54,593 bases of DNA from a virus, in the IMG/VR virus record IMGVR_UViG_3300019360_000011, positions 1 through 54,593 of that record. One strand, 5' to 3'. Below are positions 8,029 to 14,809 of the stretch, piece after piece. The position numbers were made by a program, and so were the translations under genes. Under the pieces are notes generated by a model that was not told the DNA's origin, searched no databases, and saw only the letters and a program-made list of their open reading frames with translations. How positions within the stretch are numbered: the stretch's first letter is position 1; each line of letters starts with the position of its first letter.

Positions 8029-8915
8029 TTGACACCCCGCATGAGCCTGTCCACGATGCTGTCGTCCACGAGGGTGTCGAGCACCTCGCTGTTGATCTCG
8101 CCGACGCCGAGTGCCCTCCCGATCGCCCGGCGATGGTCACGGTCGCCAGGGGCGTAGGCACAGCCGTAGCGTCCGTCGTTGCCTAAGAAGGCGTTGTCGC
8201 GGTGGCGGTCGTGTCCCTCCTCGTGGCAGCGCGGGCACTGGAACTTGGCGCCCTTGGAGCGGCGACGGTGGCCCGGCTGGCGCCGAGCGCGCTCGTGCAT
8301 CTCCGCCGGGGTGGGTCCGCCCCAGGGCTCCTCCTCGGGGTGTCCCTCGGTAGACTCTGGGATCCAGGCGGGTCGCGCCTCGGTGGTGAGGTGCTCGAGC
8401 CACGCGGGTGGTAATACGTAGGCAGGCAGCAGCGGGTCGCCGATCCAGCGGTAGTGGCCTCCGGCGGGCACCCCGCGCTTCTCGCTCCCTGGGTACGGGG
8501 ACGGCGGCAGGAGCACCTGCTGCCTCGGGCCGCGGATCACGTCGCCCACCCGCTCGTCGCCTAACGCGAGCCGAGAGCTCAGGCTCACCTCGGGACGATG
8601 GAAATAGGCGTGCGTGCCGCCGCTCGGGCTCGTGCTGGTCAGGGGGATCGGGCCGAGCAGTGAGCAGAGGGTCTCGAGCGACCCGACGACGTCGAAGTCG
8701 AGCACTACGAGGCCGCTGGTGTAGACGTCTAGCCCGACGCCTCCTCCGCGCGACAGGTGGTTCCTGACTGCTCTGGGGTCAGAGGTCGAGCACTCCTCCC
8801 AGGTCCGGCCCGAGAGCAGCCTCTTGGTCCCCGGCTCCAGGAGGACCGCCGTCCAGTGTCGGTTCCGAATCGCGTCGAGAGTGGTGGCTAGGTCGTTCTC
8901 TGCCTGTGTCTTCAT
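8022..8915 (-). CDS. Bifunctional primase-polymerase (AEP, Prim-Pol type) with C-terminal zinc finger
   Basis: 297 residues, ATG at 8915 behind GAGGACGTCTC. The N-terminal part has archaeo-eukaryotic primase hallmarks: GVGLDVYTSGLVVLDFDV (catalytic DxD), then STSPSGGTHAYFHR (SxH-type motif) and DVIRGPRQQVLLPPSPYPG. The C-terminal part contains a metal-binding cluster, FQCPRCHEEGHDRHRDN and YGCAYAPGDRDHRRA, resembling a primase zinc ribbon. It would synthesise primers and perhaps short DNA for the helicase encoded directly downstream. The adjacency and overlap with the RecA-fold helicase support a primase-helicase pair. Confidence 0.85.
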   Translation of the reverse strand: MKTQAENDLATTLDAIRNRHWTAVLLEPGTKRLLSGRTWEECSTSDPRAVRNHLSRGGGVGLDVYTSGLVVLDFDVVGSLETLCSLLGPIPLTSTSPSGGTHAYFHRPEVSLSSRLALGDERVGDVIRGPRQQVLLPPSPYPGSEKRGVPAGGHYRWIGDPLLPAYVLPPAWLEHLTTEARPAWIPESTEGHPEEEPWGGPTPAEMHERARRQPGHRRRSKGAKFQCPRCHEEGHDRHRDNAFLGNDGRYGCAYAPGDRDHRRAIGRALGVGEINSEVLDTLVDDSIVDRLMRGVKW

Positions 8916-8924
8916 GAGACGTCC

Positions 8925-9143
8925 TCAGAAGAGGCGCAGCTGCGCGGGAGGAGCCGGTGGAGGGGTGGCAGGAGGCCTCTCCCTGTAGAGGGGCCCCTGT
9001 ACGTACACCCAGTCCCACAGCACTCGTCCACAGGGACAGACGCTACGGTCCGACACGAGCTGGCCAAGCCGGTACTCGTAGGCCAGAGACGCGATGACCA
9101 GCTCTCGGCACGACGGGCACCACTGTAGGGTCGTCTTAGGCAC
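8925..9143 (-). CDS. Zinc-ribbon protein with C-terminal clamp-binding motif
   Basis: 72 residues, GTG at 9143. Two cysteine pairs, CPSC (9-12) and CPCG (36-39), form a zinc ribbon. A flexible proline-rich stretch (RPPATPPPAPPA) then leads to the extreme C-terminal pentapeptide QLRLF (68-72), which fits the bacterial beta-clamp-binding consensus QL(S/D)LF. It is the first gene of the primase-helicase group, nine bases upstream of the primase. It could tether the primase-helicase to the host sliding clamp or compete for the clamp. The clamp idea rests on the motif and its terminal, flexible placement only. Confidence 0.75.
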   Translation of the reverse strand: MPKTTLQWCPSCRELVIASLAYEYRLGQLVSDRSVCPCGRVLWDWVYVQGPLYRERPPATPPPAPPAQLRLF

Positions 9144-9365
9144 CTAACTATCTCCCGAGTGGAAAACTAAATTAAAGGTTTGGAGCCGGGCCTCGGACTC
9201 CTAGGCGCTCCGTAGGGCTCCCGGCCGGGGGCCGGTCGGGGGAAGGGCTCGGCCGTAGGGCGCCGGCTCGGCTGGGACGGAGCCGTCCCGATCGCCGCCT
9301 CGGCGGGGGAGCCGCCGCTGCCCGACTATTGGAGCGCACCGCTACTGGTCGGCTGGATGGCTGTC
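9144..9365. promoter_or_regulatory. GC-rich intergenic region with operator variant and hairpins
   Basis: This 222-base gap contains a variant of the shared dyad element at 9165-9179 and several GC-rich stems, for example GGGACGG-AGC-CCGTCCC around 9274-9290 and GCCGCC/GGCGG pairs at 9295-9335. It probably separates transcripts ending after 9366 from a new leftward transcript into the zinc-ribbon, primase and helicase genes. I see no good -35/-10 pair and no gene. Confidence 0.45.
9165..9179 (-). promoter_or_regulatory. Variant of shared dyad operator
   Basis: Read leftward this is ACCTTTAATTTAGTT, sharing 13 of 15 bases with the operator at 26679-26693 (ACCTTTAATTTAGGT). It lies 22 bases upstream of the GTG start of the zinc-ribbon/primase/helicase group. 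The right half-site is imperfect and no clear -35 box is visible. Confidence 0.5.
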
Positions 9366-10016
9366 TCATGCCGCTCCCCCCCACGCTGTCCGCATCGCGT
9401 CACGCTCTTCTCGCTGACCAGCGAGTCGATCCCAGTACTCTGGCGCTCCGAGGTACGGGGATGGTCCACGGTCGAGTCGCTCGAGGTGCCGCGTGTAGCG
9501 ACTCCTAGCGATGTTGCGTCGTGTCAGCGCGTCGGTAACGTACTGCGGTCGAGCGTCCTCTCGCGTCTTGTGGAGCTCCTCCTCGAGCCTCCAGGCAGCG
9601 AGCCGCATCGCGCAGAGGAGGGGATGACCAGGATGTGCGGCGACGTCGACGGACTCGAGCCACCTCTTGTGAGCCTCCTCGATGGGAGGGAAGGTGACCC
9701 GCCACGTGGCGCTGGTCGGAGGAGACAGAGGATGGAGATTGCTCTCGAAGCTGAACTCTCCTGGCAAGAACTGATGACGGTCAGGAATAAAGTCGAGCGG
9801 CGTCTCGACCACGATCCTCTCTGAGGAGAGCTTGACGACCTCGGTGATGAACACGAACGGGCAGTCGCAGTCCAGGCACCCCTCGCTGACGTATCCCTCC
9901 CCCGCCGTCGTGTCGTCGATCGCGTCTCGACCAGAGAGGTGTCTGGTCATCAGGTGTCGACAGGCCCCACATCGCAACAGGACGTCGTCCTCGTCAAGTA
10001 TCATCTCAGCAGCCAT
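9366..10016 (-). CDS. Hypothetical protein with N-terminal cysteine cluster
   Basis: 216 residues from ATG 10016; an ATG at 10082 would add 22 residues but overlap the upstream gene by 28 bases. RCGACRHLM and later GCLDCDCPF form a four- to five-cysteine cluster likely to bind zinc. The rest is helical and charged (AAWRLEEELHKTREDAR), with no family I recognise. It lies in a run of small zinc-binding proteins in the replication arm and is the last of them before the operator-containing gap at 9144-9365. A DNA- or protein-binding accessory role is possible, but no function can be assigned. Confidence 0.65.
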   Translation of the reverse strand: MAAEMILDEDDVLLRCGACRHLMTRHLSGRDAIDDTTAGEGYVSEGCLDCDCPFVFITEVVKLSSERIVVETPLDFIPDRHQFLPGEFSFESNLHPLSPPTSATWRVTFPPIEEAHKRWLESVDVAAHPGHPLLCAMRLAAWRLEEELHKTREDARPQYVTDALTRRNIARSRYTRHLERLDRGPSPYLGAPEYWDRLAGQREERDAMRTAWGGAA

Positions 10017-10054
10017 CGCTCTCGCGTTCCTCTCGTGGCAGGCGGGTCCAGTAG

Positions 10055-10339
10055 TCACGCGCCCTGTGCCCGGCTGGGGCATATGCGCTCATGCACGATT
10101 GGGAAATCGTCCCCGTGGGCCGCGTCGCCGTCTCGCAGGATCTCGTGGTGGTACATCCTGAAGTGGCACATCTCGTGGCGGGCGATGTAAGACTCGTCCT
10201 GCCTGCCGCAGCGAGAGACGTCGACGTTCACGATAAGGCGCGTCCGAAGCTGCCCGGCGATCGGGCGAGCGACCGCCTGAGCACACCGGTCGCTGACGAA
10301 GGAGGCTGGCTCGATCGTAGGGGTGTCCATCCCCATCAC
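10055..10339 (-). CDS. Miniature SprT-like zinc metalloprotease candidate
   Basis: 94 residues; GTG 10339 or one of the ATGs just inside it (10336, 10330) may be the start. HEMCH at residues 55-59 is an HExxH metal and catalytic motif, followed by HGDDF at 75-79. The pairing HExxH then HGxxF/W, about 15-20 residues apart, is the arrangement in SprT/Spartan-type proteases, which degrade DNA-protein crosslinks or other DNA-bound proteins. The protein is much shorter than typical SprT proteins (about 150 residues or more). A role in clearing proteins from phage or host DNA is inferred; an inactive fragment is also possible. Confidence 0.6.
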   Translation of the reverse strand: MMGMDTPTIEPASFVSDRCAQAVARPIAGQLRTRLIVNVDVSRCGRQDESYIARHEMCHFRMYHHEILRDGDAAHGDDFPIVHERICPSRAQGA

Positions 10340-10379
10340 CCTGCCCAGAAGCGCAGGGCGACAGCGAGACGGTCGAGGC

Positions 10380-10631
10380 TCAACTGATCTTCTCGATTAG
10401 AGCCGTGAGCTCGGCGATCATGAGGCGCAGCTCTTCGGGGCCTCCGATCACCCACTGGTCGCAGGAGTGCGGGAGGTAGGCGCACGGGACCGGTGTCGGT
10501 CGGCCCTCCTCGTCCATCACCGCATACGGTGCGGTAGTGTGCTCTGGGTCATGGAAACACACTTCACCGTTGTCTGCCTCGGCGCAGACGCCTGGGACGT
10601 ACAGCTTCGCGTCGTCCTTCTCGTAGCTCAT
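10380..10631 (-). CDS. Hypothetical protein
   Basis: 83 residues from ATG 10631, preceded by GGTGGAGCC. An earlier in-frame start at 10664 would overlap the upstream gene. It contains cysteines and histidines (GVCAEADNGEVCFHDPEH, PHSCDQW) in the first two thirds and an amphipathic C-terminal helix (ELRLMIAELTALIEKI) that may dimerise. I recognise no family. It is a member of the small-gene run between the nuclease and primase genes. Confidence 0.65.
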   Translation of the reverse strand: MSYEKDDAKLYVPGVCAEADNGEVCFHDPEHTTAPYAVMDEEGRPTPVPCAYLPHSCDQWVIGGPEELRLMIAELTALIEKIS

Positions 10632-10648
10632 GGCTCCACCCTTTCGTC

Positions 10649-10855
10649 TTAGACGATGAACCATCCTCCTCGGAAGTCGAGACGCCCCTCGCGGACGGCG
10701 TCCTGGATCCCCTGAGGTACCGGCTCACCCGGGCACTCCGTCGTGAGGGTCCTCTCGGCACCACCGCAGATGGCGCAGCAGAAGAGACCGCCGTCGCAGG
10801 TCGGGCAGCTGTCGAGCTGGCAGTCGACGTGTCGAACGCGGACGTGCTCTCTCAC
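10649..10855 (-). CDS. Small zinc-binding protein
   Basis: 68 residues. I chose GTG 10855 because it overlaps the upstream TGA as GTGA. SCPTCDGGLFCCAICGG carries closely spaced cysteine pairs with a further Cys at TECPGEP, consistent with a zinc finger or ribbon. The C-terminus GRLDFRGGWFIV is hydrophobic. No family is recognised. It is translationally coupled to the neighbouring zinc protein at 10852-11013. Confidence 0.65.
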   Translation of the reverse strand: MREHVRVRHVDCQLDSCPTCDGGLFCCAICGGAERTLTTECPGEPVPQGIQDAVREGRLDFRGGWFIV

Positions 10856-11013
10856 GACGTGACCTCTTTGAGTCGACCCATCTTCTGCTCGCACCTGCCT
10901 GGTCCGTGCTGGGCCCACATGTACGTGATCTTGCCGATCTCGTCGCGATAGGCGATGGGACGCCCGCAGCGCTCACAGTAGTCGATCGGCTTCTGCTTAG
11001 TGACCTTCATCAT
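10852..11013 (-). CDS. Small zinc-binding protein
   Basis: 53 residues from ATG 11013, which overlaps the preceding stop as ATGA; longer frames would cover the upstream gene. DYCERCGRPIAYRDEIG followed by GRCEQKMG provides CxxC plus a later cysteine, a zinc-knuckle pattern. The N-terminus is basic (MMKVTKQK). No family is recognised. A nucleic-acid-binding role is plausible but unproven. Confidence 0.65.
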   Translation of the reverse strand: MMKVTKQKPIDYCERCGRPIAYRDEIGKITYMWAQHGPGRCEQKMGRLKEVTS

Positions 11014-11162
11014 CTTCTCTCGTCCTCTGAACGTGGAAAACCGTAACCAAGGTTGGCCCCGGCCATGAGCGCGCACCAGAAGGCCCAGTAGGCGTGGCCC
11101 TCAGACAGGTCCAAGATGCCGAGAGCGATCCAGACCGCCAGGATCGCCTCTCTTGGTCTCAC
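11010..11162 (-). CDS. Small membrane protein
   Basis: 50 residues from GTG 11162 (GTGA overlap with the upstream stop). Residues 6-19 (AILAVWIALGILDL) and 24-42 (AYWAFWCALMAGANLGYGF) form two hydrophobic segments separated by SEGHA, so it is probably a two-pass inner-membrane protein with a charged tail. The function is unknown; superinfection exclusion or membrane tethering are guesses. It is short enough to be overlooked, but both ends are coupled to neighbours. Confidence 0.6.
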   Translation of the reverse strand: MRPREAILAVWIALGILDLSEGHAYWAFWCALMAGANLGYGFPRSEDERR

Positions 11163-11341
11163 GATACCTTCTTGATCGGGTTCTGCGCGAGAGAGCGGAG
11201 CAGCTTCAACGTGAGGTCTTGGATGTACCCCTGTGCGCTCTCGTGCGTCGGGAAGCCAGCCACGCTCATGCTGCTGTTCCCCTCGGTGTCGAAGACCACC
11301 ACGGCGAAACCGTCGCCGTCCGGCATGATGCTGAACCTCAT
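11159..11341 (-). CDS. Hypothetical protein
   Basis: 60 residues from ATG 11341 (ATGA overlap with the HNH gene stop). The first half alternates hydrophobic residues (FSIMPDGDGFAVVVFD), suggesting a small beta sheet. The second half is a helix (SAQGYIQDLTLKLLRSLAQ). I recognise no family. It sits between the HNH endonuclease and the small membrane protein. Confidence 0.6.
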   Translation of the reverse strand: MRFSIMPDGDGFAVVVFDTEGNSSMSVAGFPTHESAQGYIQDLTLKLLRSLAQNPIKKVS

Positions 11342-11682
11342 GGCTTCTCCTCTCCCTGCTGCCCACAGATACGACGCTCGAAGAGCATCTTGGCCTTCCA
11401 CTCGGCCTCGTTCAGGAGGCTCATGTTGCTCGGGACGTCACAGCCGCCACAGGCCAGCGGCACGATGTGGTCGACGTACCAGCCGCTCGGCTGGGCTTTC
11501 AGTCCGAGCCCACGTAGGAAGAGCCGCTTCCTGGACTCGCTCCTGACGAGCGTGCCGTGCACGTCACGGACGCGGCACGTCACGTCGGGAGTCGCCATCC
11601 CTGCCGGCCAGCGGCGAGCCGGCAGGTTGATGACGCGGAGCTCGAGAGCGGCTTGGAAAAGAAGCGCCGTGGCGGTCAGCAT
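11338..11682 (-). CDS. HNH endonuclease
   Basis: 114 residues, ATG at 11682. Residues 70-100 hold the HNH signature: VDHIVPLACGG (first His pair), then CDVPSNMSLLNEAEWKAK with the central Asn and trailing Lys/Glu. This resembles single-domain HNH nucleases of phages, which cut DNA with a beta-beta-alpha-metal fold. An N-terminal hydrophobic stretch (MLTATALLFQAALEL) precedes it. It lies among replication-arm accessory genes rather than by the terminase, so it may be a free-standing homing-type nuclease or a DNA-processing nuclease. Confidence 0.85.
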   Translation of the reverse strand: MLTATALLFQAALELRVINLPARRWPAGMATPDVTCRVRDVHGTLVRSESRKRLFLRGLGLKAQPSGWYVDHIVPLACGGCDVPSNMSLLNEAEWKAKMLFERRICGQQGEEKP

Positions 11683-11861
11683 ACCAGCTCCTTCTCGGGG
11701 ACGACCTTGATGCCAGTCATGTCGATCCCCTCCTCGTCGATGACGTGGTCGTAGCCAGCCTCGACCAGCTTTCGATGGATCTCATCGAAGGCAGGAGCCG
11801 AGAGCTCCAGCTCCACGACCGTGTATGTCGATCTCACGCGGGGTCGTATCGGTTGAGCCAT
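11676..11861 (-). CDS. Hypothetical protein
   Basis: 61 residues, ATG at 11861, overlapping the HNH gene by seven bases. It opens with a basic segment (MAQPIRPRVRS), then a beta strand (TYTVVELELSAP) and a helix (FDEIHRKLVEAGYDHVI), ending in IKVVPEKELVC. This alpha/beta pattern resembles other small phage proteins of unknown role. No specific family is recognised. Confidence 0.6.
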   Translation of the reverse strand: MAQPIRPRVRSTYTVVELELSAPAFDEIHRKLVEAGYDHVIDEEGIDMTGIKVVPEKELVC

Positions 11862-11862
11862 G

Positions 11863-12519
11863 TCACACCTCCGTCGCGATGCAGGCCTCTCCGCCGGCGT
11901 CGATCAGCGCCTCCAGGTCTTGGTACGGGAGATAGGCTCGACCACCGATGCCCCAGCTCGTGCCCCAGCTGTTCTGGATGAGAGCCAGGCCACGAGCGTC
12001 GTCGTAGCCGATGAGGAGGTAGGCGTGGCCGCCGACCACCCGGCCGGACCGATGGATATCGTTGCCAGCGTCCGGCTTGAGCATCCCCTCGTACCAGTCC
12101 GTCCCGAGGACCAGCGGCCCGACCAGGCCGCAGGCGTCGAGAGCGTCGTTGACGTTGAACGCCCACCGGTACGTCGCGACGACGCTGACCGACTTCTTGA
12201 GGTAGACCGCTCCGCCGCGAACGGTCGTCCCGTCGTACGCCTCGCCGGGGATCCCGTCGACCTTCTGCGCCTCGGCGTAGATCGTGCTGGGCGCGATGGC
12301 GGCACCGCGGACTCGCGGCTCACTGCGAAGGAAGTGCTTCCAGGAGAAGCCGACGCAGTGCGGCTTGGCGCCCTGGTTCAGCCGCTCCGACATCGGCAGG
12401 TACCAGGTCCGGCGCTTCGGGCGGATCGGCGCGCCGAGGAGCGCAGCGTGCGAGCGGACCAGGTAGTCGTGGTCTCTCGGGTCGGGGTTCATGATACGAC
12501 CGAAGCTCGGCTGTCTCAT
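11863..12519 (-). CDS. Papain-like (C1 family) cysteine protease
   Basis: 218 residues, ATG at 12519 after AGGGATGAGAG. The papain catalytic layout is complete: Gln49 and Cys55 in NQGAKPHCVGFSW, His165 in GGHAYLLIGYDD, and Asn183 in IQNSWGTSWG. There is no signal peptide and no long propeptide, so it should act in the cytoplasm or be packaged. C1A-type proteases are uncommon in phages; targets could be host proteins or a phage precursor. It lies in the replication arm beside small unknown genes, away from head-maturation genes. The protease class is confident; the substrate is unknown. Confidence 0.85.
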   Translation of the reverse strand: MRQPSFGRIMNPDPRDHDYLVRSHAALLGAPIRPKRRTWYLPMSERLNQGAKPHCVGFSWKHFLRSEPRVRGAAIAPSTIYAEAQKVDGIPGEAYDGTTVRGGAVYLKKSVSVVATYRWAFNVNDALDACGLVGPLVLGTDWYEGMLKPDAGNDIHRSGRVVGGHAYLLIGYDDARGLALIQNSWGTSWGIGGRAYLPYQDLEALIDAGGEACIATEV

Positions 12520-12531
12520 CTCTCATCCCTC

Positions 12532-12774
12532 CTACTGAACACTCTTGACGTTGGTGCGAGTGACGGTGTAGTTCTCTGTGTTAGCGAGGTTGATTATCGC
12601 GTTAAGGATGATCTCTACTGGGTCTTTGTCCTGAGCTATCGCGTTCAACGCGAGCCAGACCGCGATGCCGTGCAGCATGGGCGCGTCGACCGAGTAGCCG
12701 AGCTCAGAGAGCGCGGCAGTGATGGTGTGCTGCACCGTCTCGAAGCGCTTCTGCTCGGCGTCTGTGAATGGCAT
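12532..12774 (-). CDS. Hypothetical helical protein
   Basis: 80 residues, ATG at 12774. Predominantly helical: DAEQKRFETVQHTITAALSE, then MLHGIAVWLALNAIAQDKD and EIILNAIINLAN. The repeated hydrophobic faces suggest an oligomerising bundle rather than a membrane protein. It lies 12 bases upstream of the papain-like protease gene and just downstream of a strong hairpin at 12794-12825, so it may be the first gene of a processed transcript. I recognise no family. Confidence 0.6.
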   Translation of the reverse strand: MPFTDAEQKRFETVQHTITAALSELGYSVDAPMLHGIAVWLALNAIAQDKDPVEIILNAIINLANTENYTVTRTNVKSVQ

Positions 12775-12793
12775 TGAGTTCGTGCCTCCTATG

Positions 12794-12825
12794 CTGCCCT
12801 CCGGAGATGGAAAACCGGAGGGCAG
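12794..12825 (-). terminator. Perfect 11-bp hairpin between genes
   Basis: CTGCCCTCCGG at 12794-12804 and CCGGAGGGCAG at 12815-12825 pair perfectly around a 10-base loop. The hairpin lies 16 bases after the stop of the secreted protein gene (12841). No run of T follows on the leftward strand, so it may be a weak terminator or an mRNA-stabilising stem. Confidence 0.6.
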
Positions 12826-12840
12826 AGAACGAGGCGCGGT

Positions 12841-13800
12841 CTAGTTGTGGTGCTTACGAGGACACTCGCATGCTTCACTCTCGACTCGCGTGTCTCTCGA
12901 CTTCTCACGAGTCTCCTGTGTGCATGAGTTGGTCTCGTTCACGACTGTCGTGACGATGCGGGTACGTGAGCAGGACGGAGGCGGGTGGCCCCACCAGCTT
13001 GCAGTGACGTTCGTGGAGCACTCGCCCCACTCACCGTCGGTGACAATCGGTTCGCCGGAGACCCAGGTCGGCTCGGCGCACGCGCTGCGCTTCGTACAGA
13101 GGAACTGCCCTGTCTCCTCGTCGAAGACGCGTATGAAGGGCTGCTGGCTCTCGTCGAGAGGGATCGTGCGCTGATAACCCTCGATGTTGTCGCATAGGTC
13201 GCAGGCTGGGAGCTCGGAAGGAACGGTCGAGGCCCCGTCGGGGATCTCGATCGGGACGACCCGACACTCGGGAGGCGGGATCTTACGAGGAGGCTTCCGG
13301 CACCCGGCGATCTCGAGGTTGCCGACCCCGAAGAGGTACGCGGCCGGACCACCGTTGTTCTCCAGGAGCCCGTTGTCGAGTCGCAGCTCTGCCTCGACGT
13401 AACAGTGGTCGTAGCCGACGTCCACCGTGAGCGTCCCGGTGTCCTTCGGACCGAGTCGGAACGAGCCCGCCTTTCCGATGTGGGTCTGAGGGGTGGAGTT
13501 CTTGTCGAATATTGTCAGCCAGAAGTCTCTGGCGTCTCCCTGAGCGATCTCGTGGTCCCAGGGGTTCTTGGCGACGACCGTGACGCGCGTCCCCTCGACA
13601 GTGAAGGTCACAGCGTGGGTCTTGAACCAGATGCGGTCGTCGTTCGAGATGTCGGACGCGGTCAGCGTGGACGACTGAACAGCGGTGCTGCTGGGCTTGG
13701 AAATCTCTGACGGCAACGTCGGAGACTCGGAACTGCGTGCGCACGCCCAGATCGTCGCGGTCGCGATCGCCAGGACGCTTACGAACCTCTTCAGTCTCAC
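12841..13800 (-). CDS. Secreted lipoprotein-like protein with TSP1-like C-terminus
   Basis: 319 residues, GTG 13800 overlapping the upstream TGA. The N-terminus MRLKRFVSVLAIATATIWAC is a signal peptide with a lipobox-like end (Cys20), so export and lipidation are likely. A middle region is rich in beta strands. The C-terminal 90 residues are cysteine-rich, with W-x-x-C-S (GEWGECS), SCSRTRIVT and a late CECP. This pattern resembles a thrombospondin type 1 repeat, though I cannot confirm homology. The product would sit on the cell surface during infection; a role in surface exclusion or host interaction is speculation. Confidence 0.7.
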   Translation of the reverse strand: MRLKRFVSVLAIATATIWACARSSESPTLPSEISKPSSTAVQSSTLTASDISNDDRIWFKTHAVTFTVEGTRVTVVAKNPWDHEIAQGDARDFWLTIFDKNSTPQTHIGKAGSFRLGPKDTGTLTVDVGYDHCYVEAELRLDNGLLENNGGPAAYLFGVGNLEIAGCRKPPRKIPPPECRVVPIEIPDGASTVPSELPACDLCDNIEGYQRTIPLDESQQPFIRVFDEETGQFLCTKRSACAEPTWVSGEPIVTDGEWGECSTNVTASWWGHPPPSCSRTRIVTTVVNETNSCTQETREKSRDTRVESEACECPRKHHN

Positions 13801-13979
13801 TGGTTCTTCTCCATGTCTACTCCAGGCTTAGCCTCTCCCGCTAGGGCGGCATCGATGATCTTGATCAGACGTACGCAGCGACGATGGACACTCCTACGAA
13901 GAACGGCACGATCGCGAGTGCAGCGACGGTTCGTGGCGATGATGCGCTCGTGAGAGCGCAGGACGCAGAGCTTAGGCAC
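13797..13979 (-). CDS. Small basic hypothetical protein
   Basis: 60 residues from GTG 13979, overlapping the upstream stop by eight bases and the downstream start by four. This coupling is the main reason to accept it. The sequence is Arg-rich (NRRCTRDRAVLRRSVHRRC) with three cysteines and a short amphipathic helix (LIKIIDAALAG). No family is recognised. It could be a spurious open frame in a gap, so confidence is limited. Confidence 0.45.
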   Translation of the reverse strand: MPKLCVLRSHERIIATNRRCTRDRAVLRRSVHRRCVRLIKIIDAALAGEAKPGVDMEKNQ

Positions 13980-14235
13980 GTTTCCTCGCGGCGTCCTTGA
14001 AGTACAGCATCTGAGGACGAGTCTCGGTCAGCGGTCGCTTCGGCCGAGACCCGTCGATGATCCTCTGTCTGAGCTCGGCCGTGTAGCGCCGACCGAACTC
14101 GTCGAGGTCGAGAGTCGGATCACCACGGAGTGACGTCTCCTCGACGTGGCGTACATGAGCTGGGTCGACACGGAGGTCGTACCGTGCTCCCAGCATCTCG
14201 TCCACGTGTTCGAACAGCGTCCTTATCGTTCCCAT
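13972..14235 (-). CDS. Hypothetical protein
   Basis: 87 residues from ATG 14235, preceded by a strong Shine-Dalgarno sequence (AGAGGAGGTCAC). A longer upstream frame is antisense-like and was rejected. The sequence is charged and probably helical (TLFEHVDEMLGARYDLRVD, FGRRYTAELRQRIIDG), with a basic tail ending DAARKRA. I recognise no family. It follows the NlpC-like gene by 13 bases. Confidence 0.65.
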   Translation of the reverse strand: MGTIRTLFEHVDEMLGARYDLRVDPAHVRHVEETSLRGDPTLDLDEFGRRYTAELRQRIIDGSRPKRPLTETRPQMLYFKDAARKRA

Positions 14236-14248
14236 GTGACCTCCTCTG

Positions 14249-14809
14249 TTATTCCGTGAGCTGTGGGAGACCTGACCAGACACCGTCGTACTTGTCTGAC
14301 CGGAACGTACAGAAGTCGAAGATGTCGTCAGGTGACGCGGCGTACGCCGGGACACCAAAGTCGTACCCGGCGGTGCCGTAAGCCTCGGCGACGAGTCGGC
14401 TGCAGACGGCACGATGGCTAGGCCCAGCGAAGAGCCGTCGTGCGACGTTCTTGCCGGCGAATAGCTTCGTGTCCGTGAGCTGCGCGAAGAGCTGTGGGTA
14501 CCCGTATCGCTCTCCGATGCGACGGTAGGCTGCGTTCACGATCGTGGACAAGACGGTCTCGGAGATGTTCTTGGGACGAAAGGCGTAGCACATGTCTCGA
14601 GAGTGGAAATCGCTGAGAGCCCCATACCGAACCACGCTGTCTGACTCCACGATCCGCGCGAAGGCAGGGTGGCCGCCGCTGTGAACGATGATCGCGTGGT
14701 TGACGAGCGACCTCTCCTCGCCCGGTGAGGTCTGTCCCCACCGGACGAGTCGCGCGAACCGACTGTTCCCGCTCGAGAGAACGATGTCTCCCGCCTTGAG
14801 GAGCTTCAC
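14249..14809 (-). CDS. Permuted papain-fold (NlpC/P60, YiiX-like) hydrolase
   Basis: 186 residues from GTG 14809 (GTGA overlap with the upstream stop). LLKAGDIVLSSG is the typical first strand; NHAIIVHSGG supplies the catalytic His; VVRYGALSDF follows; AVCSRLVAEAYG supplies the nucleophilic Cys after the His. His before Cys is the order of circularly permuted NlpC/P60 proteins such as YiiX. These act as amidases, peptidases or acyl-ester hydrolases. It has no signal peptide and lies in the replication arm, so a classic endolysin role is doubtful; it may hydrolyse a cytoplasmic peptide or lipid bond. Confidence 0.75.
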   Translation of the reverse strand: MKLLKAGDIVLSSGNSRFARLVRWGQTSPGEERSLVNHAIIVHSGGHPAFARIVESDSVVRYGALSDFHSRDMCYAFRPKNISETVLSTIVNAAYRRIGERYGYPQLFAQLTDTKLFAGKNVARRLFAGPSHRAVCSRLVAEAYGTAGYDFGVPAYAASPDDIFDFCTFRSDKYDGVWSGLPQLTE

